NCBI RefSeq assembly: GCF_014805625.2
Contig: NW_023998416.1
Location: 11,064,976 to 11,128,975 of the forward strand
Reading direction: 5' to 3'
Source of the DNA: Glossina fuscipes
Taxonomy: Eukaryota > Arthropoda > Insecta > Diptera > Glossinidae
Length of the DNA stretch: 64,000 nt
Of this stretch, positions 47,800 through 61,654 are shown piece by piece; position 1 is the stretch's first letter, and every line of letters starts with the position of its first letter. Both the position numbers and the translations under genes were made by a program. The notes under the pieces were generated by a model. The model saw nothing but the letters and a program-made list of their open reading frames with translations, was not told the origin of the DNA and ran no database searches.

Positions 47800-50700
47800 A
47801 AAAAAATTAGAAAAAATTTAATTGAAGTAATAAAAGCTATGTTTATATATTTTATATGAATTACAAATCTATGTAAAAATACCATAAACATGAACATCAC
47901 ATATCCACATATATCTACGCTACACAAATATTAATTTTTTTTTTCCTTTAGAAATCAAAAGCAAAAAATCTTTTTTATTCTTTCAACACAAAAACCATTT
48001 TATTTTATTGTTAACCACACACATGTAGAAGGAAAAAAACAATTGCAACAATGCAAAATACATGTACAGACAAACGCATATTGTATGTGGCTTGGAAATA
48101 ACCAAAAAAAAAAAAAAAAAAAAGAGGAGAGGAGAAAAAAGCTTATTTAGTTTGGTTATATAATCATAAGACAAGTCTGTCCATTGGTCTGACTTTGCAT
48201 GCACTTACACTAAGTAGTTTGAAAAGTATTAAGCTCTCAAGCAAAGCGATATTGACCTGCTCAGATTGTACCTGCAAAGACTTCATATAAATGAACAAAT
48301 TTATGTTGAATTAACTCTTTGCCTTTGTTTAGTCTTAATATTTTTTAGACAATACGTTGTAGGAACTTTTGTGTGTATATGCGAGAAACTGGTACATTTG
48401 TATACGGAAAAATAGATTAAATTCCTTGGTTACACCAAAACGCAAACCCGCTCACACGCACAAACACAAACACATATAAACACACACACACACTCACACA
48501 GATACCAATATACATTCACTCGCATTTATCTCCTTTATCCTATCCACAAACACATACAATAGCATCGTTACTATTCTTTAATGGCCACAAAATGCGAAAA
48601 CAAAAGCAAAATTTTTAGCAATCACAAAAAAAAAAAAGAAGAAAAATAAAACCTACAAGAGAGTGTGTTTGAAAACAAAAAAAAGGAAAAAAAAAATTCA
48701 AAAATCCTATAAAAGCTACAGCGAGACATACGCCAGCTGAGAGTTCATAACATAGGCAGACCATTACATCGAACAATACATACAAGTAAAATGAAAGCAG
48801 TCTGTACATACTTTTATGCAGACACAAGTAACATATCATGTCATCATTGTACTATCGCTCTCATTTTTTTGTTGGTTTTTGTTTATGTGAACATGTGAGT
48901 ACGTGTGCGTATTTGTATGCATTTATAAAATGACTGACTCTTTGTATAGTGTTTTAATGACTAAATGAATAAACGACCAACCATTTTGTACTGCATAAAA
49001 CAATATTACGACGATGTGATGGTTGAAGTCGGTAAATTTGGTCCAACAGCTATCTGTTGTTGTAAGTTCCCATAAGTGTACACGAATACAAAATCAGACC
49101 AATAGCTTTGTGACTTGAATATGTTTGATATTCATTCGCTTATTCATTCATTCATCCATTCATTCATTTATTCTCAAGTGTATATACATAAGACTCATTA
49201 TTAGATTTTCGATTCTTGCTTGCTTAGGAGGACACCATGGAAATGCATATCAGAAAAACTAACCGAAAAAGTGTACAAAGTGTAATACGAAATGATTAAA
49301 TTTTAATTACCAGCTGTATGCTAATGCTTTCTACCACAAAAAGGCGTTCTACAAATATGCATCTCTACGCCCGGCCACGGAAACACATTCAATCATCCGA
49401 AATTCATTTATGTGTGTTAAGGTTGGCAAAAATCTCATCAACAATAGTAAAAATTTTACTAAACACATTTACAAACACTATTAGCTAACTAAACGTAAAA
49501 GTGCAAAAATCCTAAACGTATATATGTATGCACGTATGTAAACGTTATGAGAAACAAACAAACTATATCAGTGTAGTATCGTTTCTATCAATGTATCTAT
49601 GTATATGTGTGTATGTGCGTGTATGTGGATATGGCATCATTATTTACAAGTCTATTGACCGAAATTCTTCATGATCATCATCATCATCATCATCATCATA
49701 ATCACCGTCGAGATATTATCACAACGCAAATATAGCCACGTCAGCCGTAATAAAAACAGTAGGTTTCCCACCACAATCATTATCCTCGACGGGTTTAGTT
49801 GTTAACTATATTAATGGTTACAAATTTTTCATTCGACAATAATGTGAAATGAAATCAACGCAAAAGTCATCTCTTAATGCAGGATACATATAATTAATGC
49901 TGTTAGATAATATTCGAAAATTTTATCAACTTTTAGTTAGTTGAATATAAAATAGTTTTAGGTTTTGCACATCAGCAGTTCAGAACAAGGATATTTTCAG
50001 ACTCTACACACAATAGCATCGAAAATTTCTCTCTCGCATACTGCATAGGTATGTTAGATGATATGACATAATTTGCATTAACCGCTCTAATGCACGTGAT
50101 TAGAAATATATAGAACGCATGTTAGTTTATATCAAAGAATGGGAAAGTACCAGATCTTCATCTACAATATCCGATTAAGTTCATCTAAAATGTCGAACAT
50201 GATATCTAAAATTGAACATGGTCCGCGCAAAACCACTCTTTAATAGACAAAAGCTATAACTCACAGTTCATAGCAACCTAAAATTCGCTAACAGCATCCA
50301 GAAGCCGAAAATGGTAGTGGGCTGCCGTTAAACACACTTACAATAAACGCGCAAGCACACACATTATGGCGAGGCCAGAGCAAAACCGATCGTTAAATAC
50401 TCTACGCCAAATTGTCTAACAAAATTCTTCGTTTTTTACGTTACAAATGTTATATAAGCAAACATTACGCTTTATTTTCACTCATTCAAGGCATACTTTT
50501 CGGGGAAGTCTTCATATGTGAATGGACTCAAAATGTGAACTCTGACCTTGTTGACATTTCGCAAAAATAGTTTTCTTATAAAGTCCTAAAGAGGTAAAAA
50601 ATCGAACTGATCGGCTAACTTATAATAGGAAGCCTTATATGAGAAGGGATCCAGAACGATCGACATCTGGTGCACTTACTCTTTATATCAAGTTATCACT

Positions 50701-50849
50701 TTTAGCATAAAATATTAGACCTTCAGAGAATTTTGCCAAATAAAAGCTTACTTTTGTATGAACGACTGTAGAGGGAGTAGGCTGCAGAATTTAGGTTGAT
50801 TAGAATGAACTTGTTATTTGGATGCTATTACTCAAGAAGAACAAGAAGA
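46900..50849. other. Gene-free stretch with low-complexity runs
   Basis: No supported gene. It contains A26 (47769-47794), A20 (48104-48123), a CA-rich run (48453-48500), ATTC repeats near 49141-49170 and (ATC)n at 49674-49699. Confidence 0.5.
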
Positions 50850-51065
50850 AGAAAGTTATGGAAATTGCAACTTTTTCCCACATAAGGCTTTGGCAAATAC
50901 AACGCGTTATATGGAGAGTGACCGTAAGAATGTTCCAATTTAGCAGCATTCGTCCTCACCGGTACGAAATTCCATCAAGGTATTTGATAAAATGGGACGT
51001 ATAGGTTAAACAGATAAACGGAGAGGGACAAGAAATTATTCTAAACCGAATAATAAAACGCGGGT
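50850..51065 (+). repeat. Degenerate interspersed repeat, copy 9
   Basis: GGAAATTGCAACTTTTTCCC, ACATAAGGCTTTGGCAAAT, TATATGGAGAGTGACCG, ATTCCATCAAGGTATTTGAT and AAACAGATAAACGGAGAGGG parallel copies 1 and 2 in order. Confidence 0.5.
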
Positions 51066-54046
51066 CTCTCTTAAATCGTTCAGGATACTTCATATGTTCA
51101 GATAAAGTTGACGCACCCCGAACCCTACGCAGTGTAGGGCATATAACAAAAAGGAGCAGATAACTAACACTGTTGACACGGTTCCAACTTCTACAGAAAT
51201 CATTTTATATGAGAGACATGTTGGGCGAAGTCGCGGTGCAACGTAAAAATGACAATAAGTTGAACAAATGTTAGCCTGAAAAGGCACAAAAAGCCATTCT
51301 TTCTTCTTAATACATCACAGGTGGCATATATAGAAAATATTAATTTAAAACCTAATACAAATATTTCCCTTCCTAGAAGATTATAAAAATAGTATCGGCC
51401 AATAACTCGTCTAAGTTTAAAAAAATAATCGCCAATTTTAATATATTAGTAAGAGATAGACCGTAGCAAATATTTACCCTAAAGTGAAAATATTAGATAA
51501 CGCGGTCATCGAAACAGCCATTAGAAGGTTTTGTCCTTTCCTGACAGCCGCAAAGAACTCGTGCTGTCTTTGATGACTTTCAATCAATGTCTTTACTGAA
51601 ATTAGGTAACTGCATAAATTACGTAACTGTTAACCTTCCGTTGTTATGTTGTTCGTTGAGCTGATTTTTTTTTTTTTTTTTTTTTGCTCTTTATCATTTT
51701 CGTCGAACGTTTAAACGGCCAGTGAAAGTTTGCATATGAAAATGAATTTTCAAATATGCGAAAAATTCCACTGAGGCTTCACATCATCGGTATTTAAGTT
51801 TGTTTGTAATTTCGTGATTAGTTTGCAAATGAATCCCACTACTCAACAACGTTTACCCAGATGTCATATAATTTCATAAAATATTTAGGGAAAGAAAATG
51901 TGGAGCATGAACATGAAATTTATTTGACTGAGCGCATTATTTCTTTTGACTAGAAGTCTAAAAGTAGTCTCCCTAGAGCAGCTACATATTCGTTCACATA
52001 TGATTGCATTCAAATCGAGTGATGCTTGGAACTATTATAAATCCAGTTAGCATTTAAAGTCGGGACTTACTATAGACCTTTTCAACTCTTCGGCGATGAT
52101 GAGTAGAGATAATCAGCCAACCCAACTTACTGCTATTGATATTCAGTATGCATAGCTTTATAGCTTAATTAATTGCAATGGATTTGCGATAAAATTTTAC
52201 TCTTTATTCATTCAGTCGGTAATACGATCGGCAAGAAAAAGGACAGTGCAGAATAAGATACGAAAGAAGACGAGCACAGAGGAAGCGATTAAAATAAAAA
52301 GGCGAGTTGCCGAAGTAGAGAGGGGTCAAATTAAAATATAAAAGAAAAGACAAGTGGGAGGCAAAAATGAAGCGAAAGCGTGGTAGACAGAAAACCAAGT
52401 GATAATACGCATAGAGGCAGATATAAAGACAAGAGCTCAAAAGGTAGAAGGGGACCTCCAGCGGGAAAATGCAGACCAACATAGAGTGACAAACGAAGGT
52501 AGATATATGCGATGGCATAAGCAGATACGAGGAGATCACAGAGCGAAGAAAGACACACTGTTCTTCGCAAATTTCCTAAGGGGCGAACTGAAGAAAGCAC
52601 AAACGAAAGCCAAAATATACCGAAGGACAGACTGTTGTGTTAAGCAAAAAATAAGTTTTAAAAGGAAGAAAAAAAACGGAGCCAGATGGAGAAGAATAAG
52701 CAAATAGATACAATAGTAGCGGGCGTGGCAGACATGGTGAATTATATTAAAATATATACTATGGCATGGCTATAAGAATGAACGAGAAACATGATGAGGT
52801 TATCATGAAGGGAAATACAACATTTTTTAGATGCTTAGCCAAATTAATCGACTGCTTAAGTTTAGTGTTCTTCCCGATGGCATTTAAGAACGAAAGTCAA
52901 AATTGTTCCTGTCATTGATTTACACTGTTTCCAGGTATAGCGAATAAGTAAAGGCTAACTCGATTCAATGAGCAAAAAATTTACAAACGTAAAAATGTGA
53001 TCGCATTAGAAATGTGCGAGAGAGCATGCATTGAGGTTAAACGGTTAGTTATGAAATGAAATGGTTTGATATTGATTTTTCTCCACTATTTGTTATTGAC
53101 TTCATTACTGATGAATAAAGGTGGGATGGCGATAGAGGGAGAATGAAAGTTGTTTTTACTTGCCTGGCATTTAAACTTGATAGCATTTGAATGTACATGT
53201 AATGTACAAAGGGTATTAAACGGCAATGAGCAAACAAAGAGAAGAAGGATTTTAATTTACATCGAGTAAAAATCACAAACGCATAAGTGTGTGTAACTTT
53301 GGTGTGCTATTGATTTACAGCATTTATCTACAGTTGTTGTATGCGGTTTATTGACCATTTGGAGGTTTCATTAATGAGCAATGATTAATTGGAAAATGTG
53401 GTTTTGTATTGTCTAACTACGAGGCCGGGCTCATGCTACCGTTACTGCACGCAAGCATACTTGTTACAATTGTATGCATAAAGTAAACGTGCCACTAAAA
53501 GCATATCATTTTATCTTTGTAGACTAAGGAGAAACTTCTTCTACCACTATTATTTCGAATCAGTACTCTGGAGCAATTTTAACAAAGTTCGGTATATGTG
53601 GCGATGGTATTTGCTGAATTAAGCAACAATTTCTTTTTCTTACCTAATAGCATACATCCGTATGCACATACAGTTAAAGTAAGTATTCCAAACACAATAT
53701 ATCTTAATTAGAAGGGAAAAATCTGCTTGGTTTCTCTACTTTTTGCATTTTCATTCTTTCTTTCTTATTTCCGCGTATGGCTGAAACTTTGCAGACATGC
53801 ATGCATATGAAACTTGCAAAACCGAACTAAAATGTAACTGTAACTGAACTCCCTAAAGTAGGCACATTAATGCCAGCAAATGATGTTGGCGATGATGATG
53901 TGGAAAAAAAAAAATATATATATATATATAAACCAAGTAATTTATTCATTGTTAATTTTTAACACAAACAAGACCAGCCAACCACACACCAACTTTTCGA
54001 GAGGAGTAGACATTAAAGAAAACCGAACATACATGCATACATTCAA

Positions 54047-54050
<4 letters not shown>

Positions 54051-54085
<35 letters not shown>
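54051..54085. repeat. (AT)n microsatellite, 35 bp
   Basis: Uninterrupted AT dinucleotides, likely polymorphic. Confidence 0.9.
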
Positions 54086-54088
<3 letters not shown>

Positions 54089-57000
54089 TTTTTACTCTGT
54101 GAAAACTTGACAGATTTCATGCCGGAAAATTAACAAGAAAACTAAAAATAAAACTTAGATGAAAAAAAAAAAAAGGAAAAAACGAAACGACAACTTAATT
54201 CCTTTGCTACTGCATTATATACATGTTTAGGTACAAACTTTTACACTTTAAAAATACACCAGACTTCAAAAATGAGGGGAAAAAAAAAATAGATAAAACT
54301 AAAAACGAAGAATGAAACACAAGTGAAAAAGTTGTTCGACTTTTTTCCGACTTTTTAGCATGATTTTACATATGGATATATATACATGTAGATGATGTTT
54401 TACTTAGTTGAGTGCATAGGAGGTTTTCATTTTTTTATCTCGTTTTTCTCTCTTTGTTTTTTTTTTTTTTTTACAGTTTTTATTCGCGTACAGCAAGTAT
54501 CAATGGTTACGCTCATCCCTTTTGGTTACTAGTTGTATACACTTGTCTGTTTATAATAGTTATGGGTTTTCACAGCTGGCAGACGACTAGAGAATGCGGT
54601 TTATCGGGAAATTTACATACACATGCACAAGTAAGCTGGACAACCTGAAACGACAAATGCTACAGTTTATCATTCTTTTGTATTTCTATCGCTTATACTC
54701 GTTCTAGGTTTTATTCCCTTTAACCAGTGGAGTTTTAATTATGTAGCCGACACGAGATGGGATTAGAACTCTTGGTGAATTGTTGGTAAAGTTTTGGTCT
54801 TTCATTTTAACACGTTGTAAGTCAGAAAAGAATGCCAAAAATGAACATAGACGGGTTGTAGCATAGAGCTTTAAAAGCGCAAAGCAACGTATCTCCTATT
54901 TAGGTTGCATCCAGTAGCATGTCAAGCAATACGCATTTATTGTTCAATACGTACGAACTTGAAACACGTTTGAAGATAGTAAGCAATTCGAGTCGGGAAA
55001 CGCGTTTAATTGTGAAGTGTACCTCAAAAACTCTCGCCTTAGCTCGAATAATGTGAGACAAAGGTAAGGTGGGTTAGCTCTAAGCCTTTGTGCTTGTACT
55101 CTTAGTAATTTAAGGCACGTTTACAGAACTTTCATTTAAGGATTAACCAATGAATCCCTAAATATTGTTTGATTTACTGTGATTTGACTGGCATGAGGAC
55201 AAAAATTCTCCGACATCATTAAATTGGTTCTTGTTTCTCTTTGACATTTCATAGTACTAAAGTCAAAGCAAAGCATGCGAACAATTTTTTTAAACGTTTT
55301 TATCGAATCTAGTTTTCTTCATACTCAACAGCCTTACGTGTGTTGTCCCCCTTCGAAGGCTTAAACAAAGAACTGAAATATTGCAAAGAAACAAACTAAT
55401 TTAAAGGCGAATCCCATGCTGATAAGGCGTCAACACCTATGGAAAGAAGAAAACCTTGCAACACGTGAAATTATTATTAAGAGACTACGCTTCTCAAAAA
55501 GTAGTTATGAGGTCTAATGCGGGATGATGCACTTTCAACCGCGGGATCTCTTCGCAATTTTGTTTAAAAACATCACTCAACTTGTCACGCAGCAGACGAT
55601 AAAATCTCAATACATTCGTAAAGGATTATCGGATGAATAATATAAATCACTTAAGAGATGGATTCGGAAGGTAATCGTACATCATGGCCAACCGCAGCCT
55701 AATTAGACCTGTGATTCCACTCTCCACTCTCTGCTATCAACACATGATGCGTGTTAATGTGATTGCGAAGCACGCAGTTAAAGTAAAGTGTTCAGATTTT
55801 ATCATTTGGAAATTCGTCCTCCGTCACAACAGCAAGCCATTGACCGTACAAGCCAGTATTCGTGAGTCCAAACCTCAGAGTGGTAGAGTGTATCATCGGT
55901 CGTAGCTGACCGATTAGGCTGCCTCCCTATGCCATTCCCTTTCTGCACTTCTTCTTCTTTAGCAAATCTGCCCTGAGTGATTGGTCGTTTAAAAAACAAC
56001 ACAATGTTAGACAACAAATATCTTTAATCCCTACACGCATACTATTGCGAATTGTTTACATTTCAGTTGCACTTAATTTTAAAATTGATCTGCTAAATAA
56101 ATTGAAATAAATAAAATAATAAATATATAAATAGTTTCGAGGCACATTCTCTGTAAAGTCCCTTCTGGCTATTATTCGTTGTCTCCCAAACATGTTAAGT
56201 TGACTTTAAAGTAGGACTTCAGTTTCCTAAGTAATTCTTATATAATCATAAAACGATTGTTGCCATCGGAAAGATCCATATTTGGCTTAATAGTGTCCAT
56301 GCAAAATGGTAGAGACAGCAAAAAATCTTTTCCTTGAGTCAATAAAATGTCTGCTTGAAAGAGAATCCACTGTAAACGTAATTCACTTTAAGATAATTAA
56401 ATAAAAATTTTTAATTTTATATTTTTGAATAGAATTTCTTTCTCAAAAATTCTACTGATTTCGATTTAATGGAAAATAAATTATTTTGAACTTTTGTATG
56501 TGAAAGTTTTCAACTGCTTACATAACATTACAAGCGTTAAAAACAGAAAAAAGAAGAAAAATTACTTTAGAGCACTCTACCGACGAAACTGCAAACAATT
56601 GAAAATTCTTTTGCAAAGAAAATCTTTAAGTCTATCTTTTCTCACTTCCCTTTTCCTCAGCATTTTCAAACAAGACTGATTGTTGGCAAAACTTAACAAA
56701 TACCAACAAAAACAAGAGAAATGCAATTAAAGTACAAAAATATTGCAGCTTACATAACTACCGCGTCCATAGATACCATTCAACCAAACTGGAAAACTGG
56801 CGAAAATTTATCCTCACATTAGATGGAATTTTGTGATACTCAACATTAGTAATGGGAGAGATCATCCCACATATATAATGCGGAAGAGATCCGAAACATA
56901 TAAATATTGGCTTTGAATACATTTTTATTCACTTTAAGCGGCAGTTCATTGGGGAAGCTTTAAAGGCAATGCATGTGACATGGGGACTTCACTTTAGTGA

Positions 57001-57761
57001 TTTCCATGGAAACAGTTATCTCCATTAATTCTCTTACAATTTGTGTAAGCACAGTTTCAAGCGCACAATCAAGCCTTAATCGAAGGTATAAATTGCAAAC
57101 GCAATAGCTATCTGAATGCATGCTAGAAACGGTAGCGATTAACTCTTTATACTATTCTTGGCAATAGTTTAGATAAACTTTTAACTTTTCCATTTACGCC
57201 GAAAGGATTTTTTGTTGTTTTGTTTTCAAATTAGAATGGAAAGTAACAAGCAGCAGAAGAAAGATTAGTTTACACACGGTACGTTTTAAGAGGGAATGCA
57301 TTTGCTTCGCTACTTAAACTTGAAAACATTTTCATTGTTACGTCAAGAGGAACAGATATGAACAAGAAAGAAAGCTTAAAACAGTACTTTAAAGTTTTCA
57401 AGCGAACATTCTAAAATTACGCAAAAATGATATACAATTGAAGTTTAGATGAGCGAGATGAACATTTATAAAGCGCTTGGGACCTTTTATTGCGCGTAAG
57501 TAAAAGAATATTCAAAAAAAAAAAAAAAAATATTTTTTTTAATATGTTTTTTAAAAATAGTTAAAGTAGATTATTAGCGTTCTTTTCCTCTCGCATGTTC
57601 ATGTAAAATTTTCTAACCTCCGAATTTCCTTTTTTCTCTCTCTCTCTCTCTCTTTCTTTTTTTTTACCGCAAACACCCGAAACTCACACGCTATTGTAAA
57701 ATACTTTAAAATACATTCATATGAAATAGGGAAAAAAATAAAAAGGATTAAAATGGATAAT

Positions 57762-57787
57762 GGCGAGGCGAGGCGAGGCGAGGCGAG
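57762..57787. repeat. (GGCGA)5 pentanucleotide microsatellite
   Basis: Five exact GGCGA units plus one base, GC-rich within AT-rich DNA. Confidence 0.9.
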
Positions 57788-60292
57788 AAAACGCGCAATA
57801 AGAGAATCTAAACCGAACATATGTTTACGCTTGCAAAAAATAATCCACCACACATTGCCAAGCGGAAAAAAAAAAAAAATTTAATGACAGATGGTTGGTT
57901 TGTTTTTGGGTTTTGTCTTCGCATTACGAGAATAAATCTTTTAAATAAATCAACAGGCGACTTGCGGTTAAAATCTTTATCTTTGAAAGTAATGTTTATC
58001 AGGTTGTTAAAATTTTTTTTTTTAATAACTCAAAGGCGAATAATAAATGAAACAATAATAACAACATGGAATGGACAATAGATGAGCACTATTGCAATTT
58101 AAATCGAATTTTAACGATGGAAATATTTAAAGCGTCTTTTACCGACTTGTATTAAGAACACTAAAATAAACGACCAATAAATGAGAAATTACACAGTCGG
58201 CTTAAATCGAGACTTGTAACATACATCGCATGGTATTTCTATTACTTCATATACAACAAAGAGTACTGAAGGGTAATATGCCCTGAAAGGGTAAGCATTC
58301 TATTTTAAAGTAACGAGCAATTATATAAATAAAGTCGCAGGGTACTATGACTTATGCATAAATGTTTAAAATGAGTCTGAATAACTTGAATCAAAATTAC
58401 TATATAACTGGGAGAGGTACAACGTAGCTGGCTAGGAGCTAAATCGTTGAATAATTAGAAACGAAAATGAAAACCGTTTTTTATTTCATTTCAATAGAAG
58501 GCTCGCTACACAAAGACCAACTTTTAGAAGCATTTTTTTGGAAATCCCTCTGTAGCCGCATTTTACGAAGTCAAAGACACGTATCTGCCACACAACTTTT
58601 CGAAGTTGTGAGGATAAATTCGACTTTAAATAGCAAAGTCGTTTGCCACGTATCTTAACAGGAGTCGGCAAAGGTAATGTACCACTGTTAAGCAGGGGTT
58701 GAATTTGGAAGCCTACTCCGTTCATATTAGGAAATCTAATAGTTCTGGAAAAAAACATTGGACATTCTTTAGATCTTCCGAAAGATATTTTCATGTAGAT
58801 TCGCATGGTGTTCAGAAGAGTATTTTAGGTCCCATAGTTTGGAGAGAATATGCTTGCAAATCCAAGCTAAGCTTAATGCTTACTATTTAGTCGAGTTTTG
58901 TTTAACTTGAACTTATCTTATCATCCTTTAACTTCAACCATATGCTATTCAGATTTTTTTACCAAAAATTTGATGTCGTCCAAGCACAGAGTCTTTCTAA
59001 TAGTTATGATAAGGTAACACTTGGAAAAAAATTAAAATAAAATAATATGAGGAGGTGAGAGATTATTCGGTGCATACAAGAAGGTACTACACGCCTCAGA
59101 GACTAAGCATCACCAAGCCTAGTACAACACTGTTTACAACACTGTGTTAACTACTAAACATCATAGAGCTAAACAATGCATCGGCAAAAGGTAATAAAAT
59201 GATTTTCAATTTTATTCCCGGCTAAGAGTTTTATTTTTTATTTAATGAGCTCGTTAGCAACAAAAAAATCGCATATCCCGTATATCCTGGCACAACATTT
59301 ATCTTTATACATTTTTCCATGAATAAGGCTACGCCGGGACAATTTACGGCGAGTACTTCTGTGCCGAGATGACCAGCAGCAACAGATTTCATGAAAACTA
59401 TGAAACTATACAACCACACAGTACAATATGTACTGTAATGGTAAAAGCAAATAAAAGGCGTTCTTAGACGAGAAAGTGTTATATGTAATTCTTAGTAAGA
59501 AAAATTTTTAAATTTTAATTAATTTTTCAAATATTTTAAAATATGAGTGCAATTTCAAGTAAACACATAAGTAAAGATATACACTCTGATAGATCGATCG
59601 GTTATGCTATTTTCATTAATGCGAAAGACAATTATGAAGTGCGCTGATTTACTTTTAGATACTAGTATTAGTGGTATTACCTTTTACGAAATGCCTTAGT
59701 TCCATATGAGATGTCGTACTACAATTTAGTAATTTTAAATTGCATTTTAAATGCGCAAATTGTGCATTTACTTCTCTGTGGGGCAATGATTTTTAATTAA
59801 ATGCCATTTCGTAGTAATGAATGAAAATGTAACGAAAAAACCCTAAAGACTTTATCGAGACTAATTGAATTACAATGCAACACTGAATATCAAATACAAC
59901 TCTATGCAATTAAAAACAATAGCAACATATAAACGCTTAGGGTATACATATATTTTTTGTATCAGAAAAACTTCATGAAATAATATGAAAATAAAATAAA
60001 AAGTTATTGCATTTCTGAACCAACCCGGAAGCAAGGGCACAAAAGTCAAAAGAGCAAGCAGGTAATGCCAAAGGTTTTTCGGAAAATATTTCGCAGAAAC
60101 ATGTTTACATTTTTCTATTTATATACGTACATATCTATTAATATATAAATAAACTTTTTATTACCTCCGGCCGTAATACAATTCCTTTCGTTTCCGGCGC
60201 TCTCTTCTCTATCATTATTAAATAAAAATTTTAAATTGTGTTATTATATCAATGGACGGTCATTGACTTGAGAGTTGGAATTTGTTTTATTC

Positions 60293-60337
60293 CTACTACT
60301 GCTACTACTGCTACTACTGCTACTACTACTACTACTA
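60293..60337. repeat. (CTA/CTG)n trinucleotide repeat
   Basis: Alternating CTACTACTG and CTA units. It translates as a Leu run in one frame, but that frame has no other coding sign. Confidence 0.85.
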
Positions 60338-61393
60338 GTGCTTATATGCGCATCAGTGAACCTACAATTGCTGGGTTTACAAGTTGAAAGCTGTTGTTTT
60401 TTTTTTTTTTTACGACTTTGCAACCACGATACTCATACTTGTACATGTGGTTCAAAAACTTCTGACGCTTTTAGAAAACCATTAGAGGATATGAAATAAT
60501 GACTGTAACTGTGTTAGTCTGTCGGCAGGCAAATATATATACAAAAGAAAAAAAAGAGAAAACTGAATCACAAATCTATATTGAATAGCATGAATAGTAT
60601 GTGAAATAGAAATCAATAAAAACGTAATCAAATTTTTACGATACAAATTGCAATGAAACCAATGGACTTTTTTCGTCGACTAACCAAGCATAGGAACGAA
60701 GTGATTTTGTCATTTATATTGTAATATTCAAAATTTCGTGTGACAAATTTGACAATGTTCTTCATGAAACTCAGACGCTGTTGCCCTTCATTTATTTATT
60801 AATTCGTCTACGATTGCAAGACATTTCGATTGACATAAGCCTAACAAAGTAAGAATTACCATTGCCACGTACATAGACGAAATTAAAATTTTTTTTAGTA
60901 ATCAAGTCGTACTGAGATATGTGCAGCCGGACTAGTAGCCAAATCCGTGCTTGCGGCACTTCTTCGTTACGGAGAGCACAATGGCGAAGATTGAAAAAAA
61001 ATTAAATACAAAATTGGCGAAAAAAAACTTTCTGTTAATTGTAATCTCGAAACTGTATCGAAGATATCAAGATCAAAATGTTCGTAAAAAATACGATTAC
61101 GAAAGTATACGATTGCAATACCCTAACGGATCCTTAAGAAATTTATTATTCTATATATGCTAAATTTTCTTTGTCAATTTAATTATAAATATAGAATTCA
61201 GTTACAGTGAAGTTTCAGTTAAACAACGCGACAATTGTAGACTTGATCGTGTTACAATTAAAGTAAAACATGGTTTAAAGTTACGAAAATTTATATGTAC
61301 ATGCTTGCGAGGAAACTACATCGTTTCAAGGTGCCCCTCGTAAACATGAATCAGTACGATGGTGGAGAGCAGCTCATTACTAGAATTTAAATT

Positions 61394-61654
61394 TTAGTTT
61401 AAGGTAAACGTCGGCACTACTTCCCAATATCCAAAGATCCACATATGGATCCCATGGACATGTAAAAGGGACATTGAGAATATAATGTCAATAGTATATT
61501 GAACTTTTTTCAAACGACTAGACTGAACGTCTAATGTAACTTTTTTAAAAAGAAAGTCACTAACTTTAGTTGCTAGTGCTGATCTTACTTGAGGACCAGA
61601 ACTTTCGTCTAAGTAAGTTATAGGAATTTTATAAACTTTCTTTCCAAAGACCAT
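61394..61654 (-). other. Orphan 86-aa open frame, unrecognised
   Basis: It has an ATG start and a TAA stop, with internal segments such as YKIPITYLDESSGPQVRSAL and DVQSSRLKKVQYTIDIIF. Codon pattern looks slightly coding-like, but there is no domain, signal peptide, promoter or poly(A) evidence. A GTAAGA donor-like site falls after SSGPQ. It may be chance. Confidence 0.2.

Noticed and set aside
52399..52707. 102-aa Lys/Arg-rich frame
   Set aside because: Reflects a purine-rich stretch on the plus strand; no other evidence of coding.
58486..58806. 106-aa minus-strand open frame
   Set aside because: No recognisable motif and a competing open frame on the other strand.
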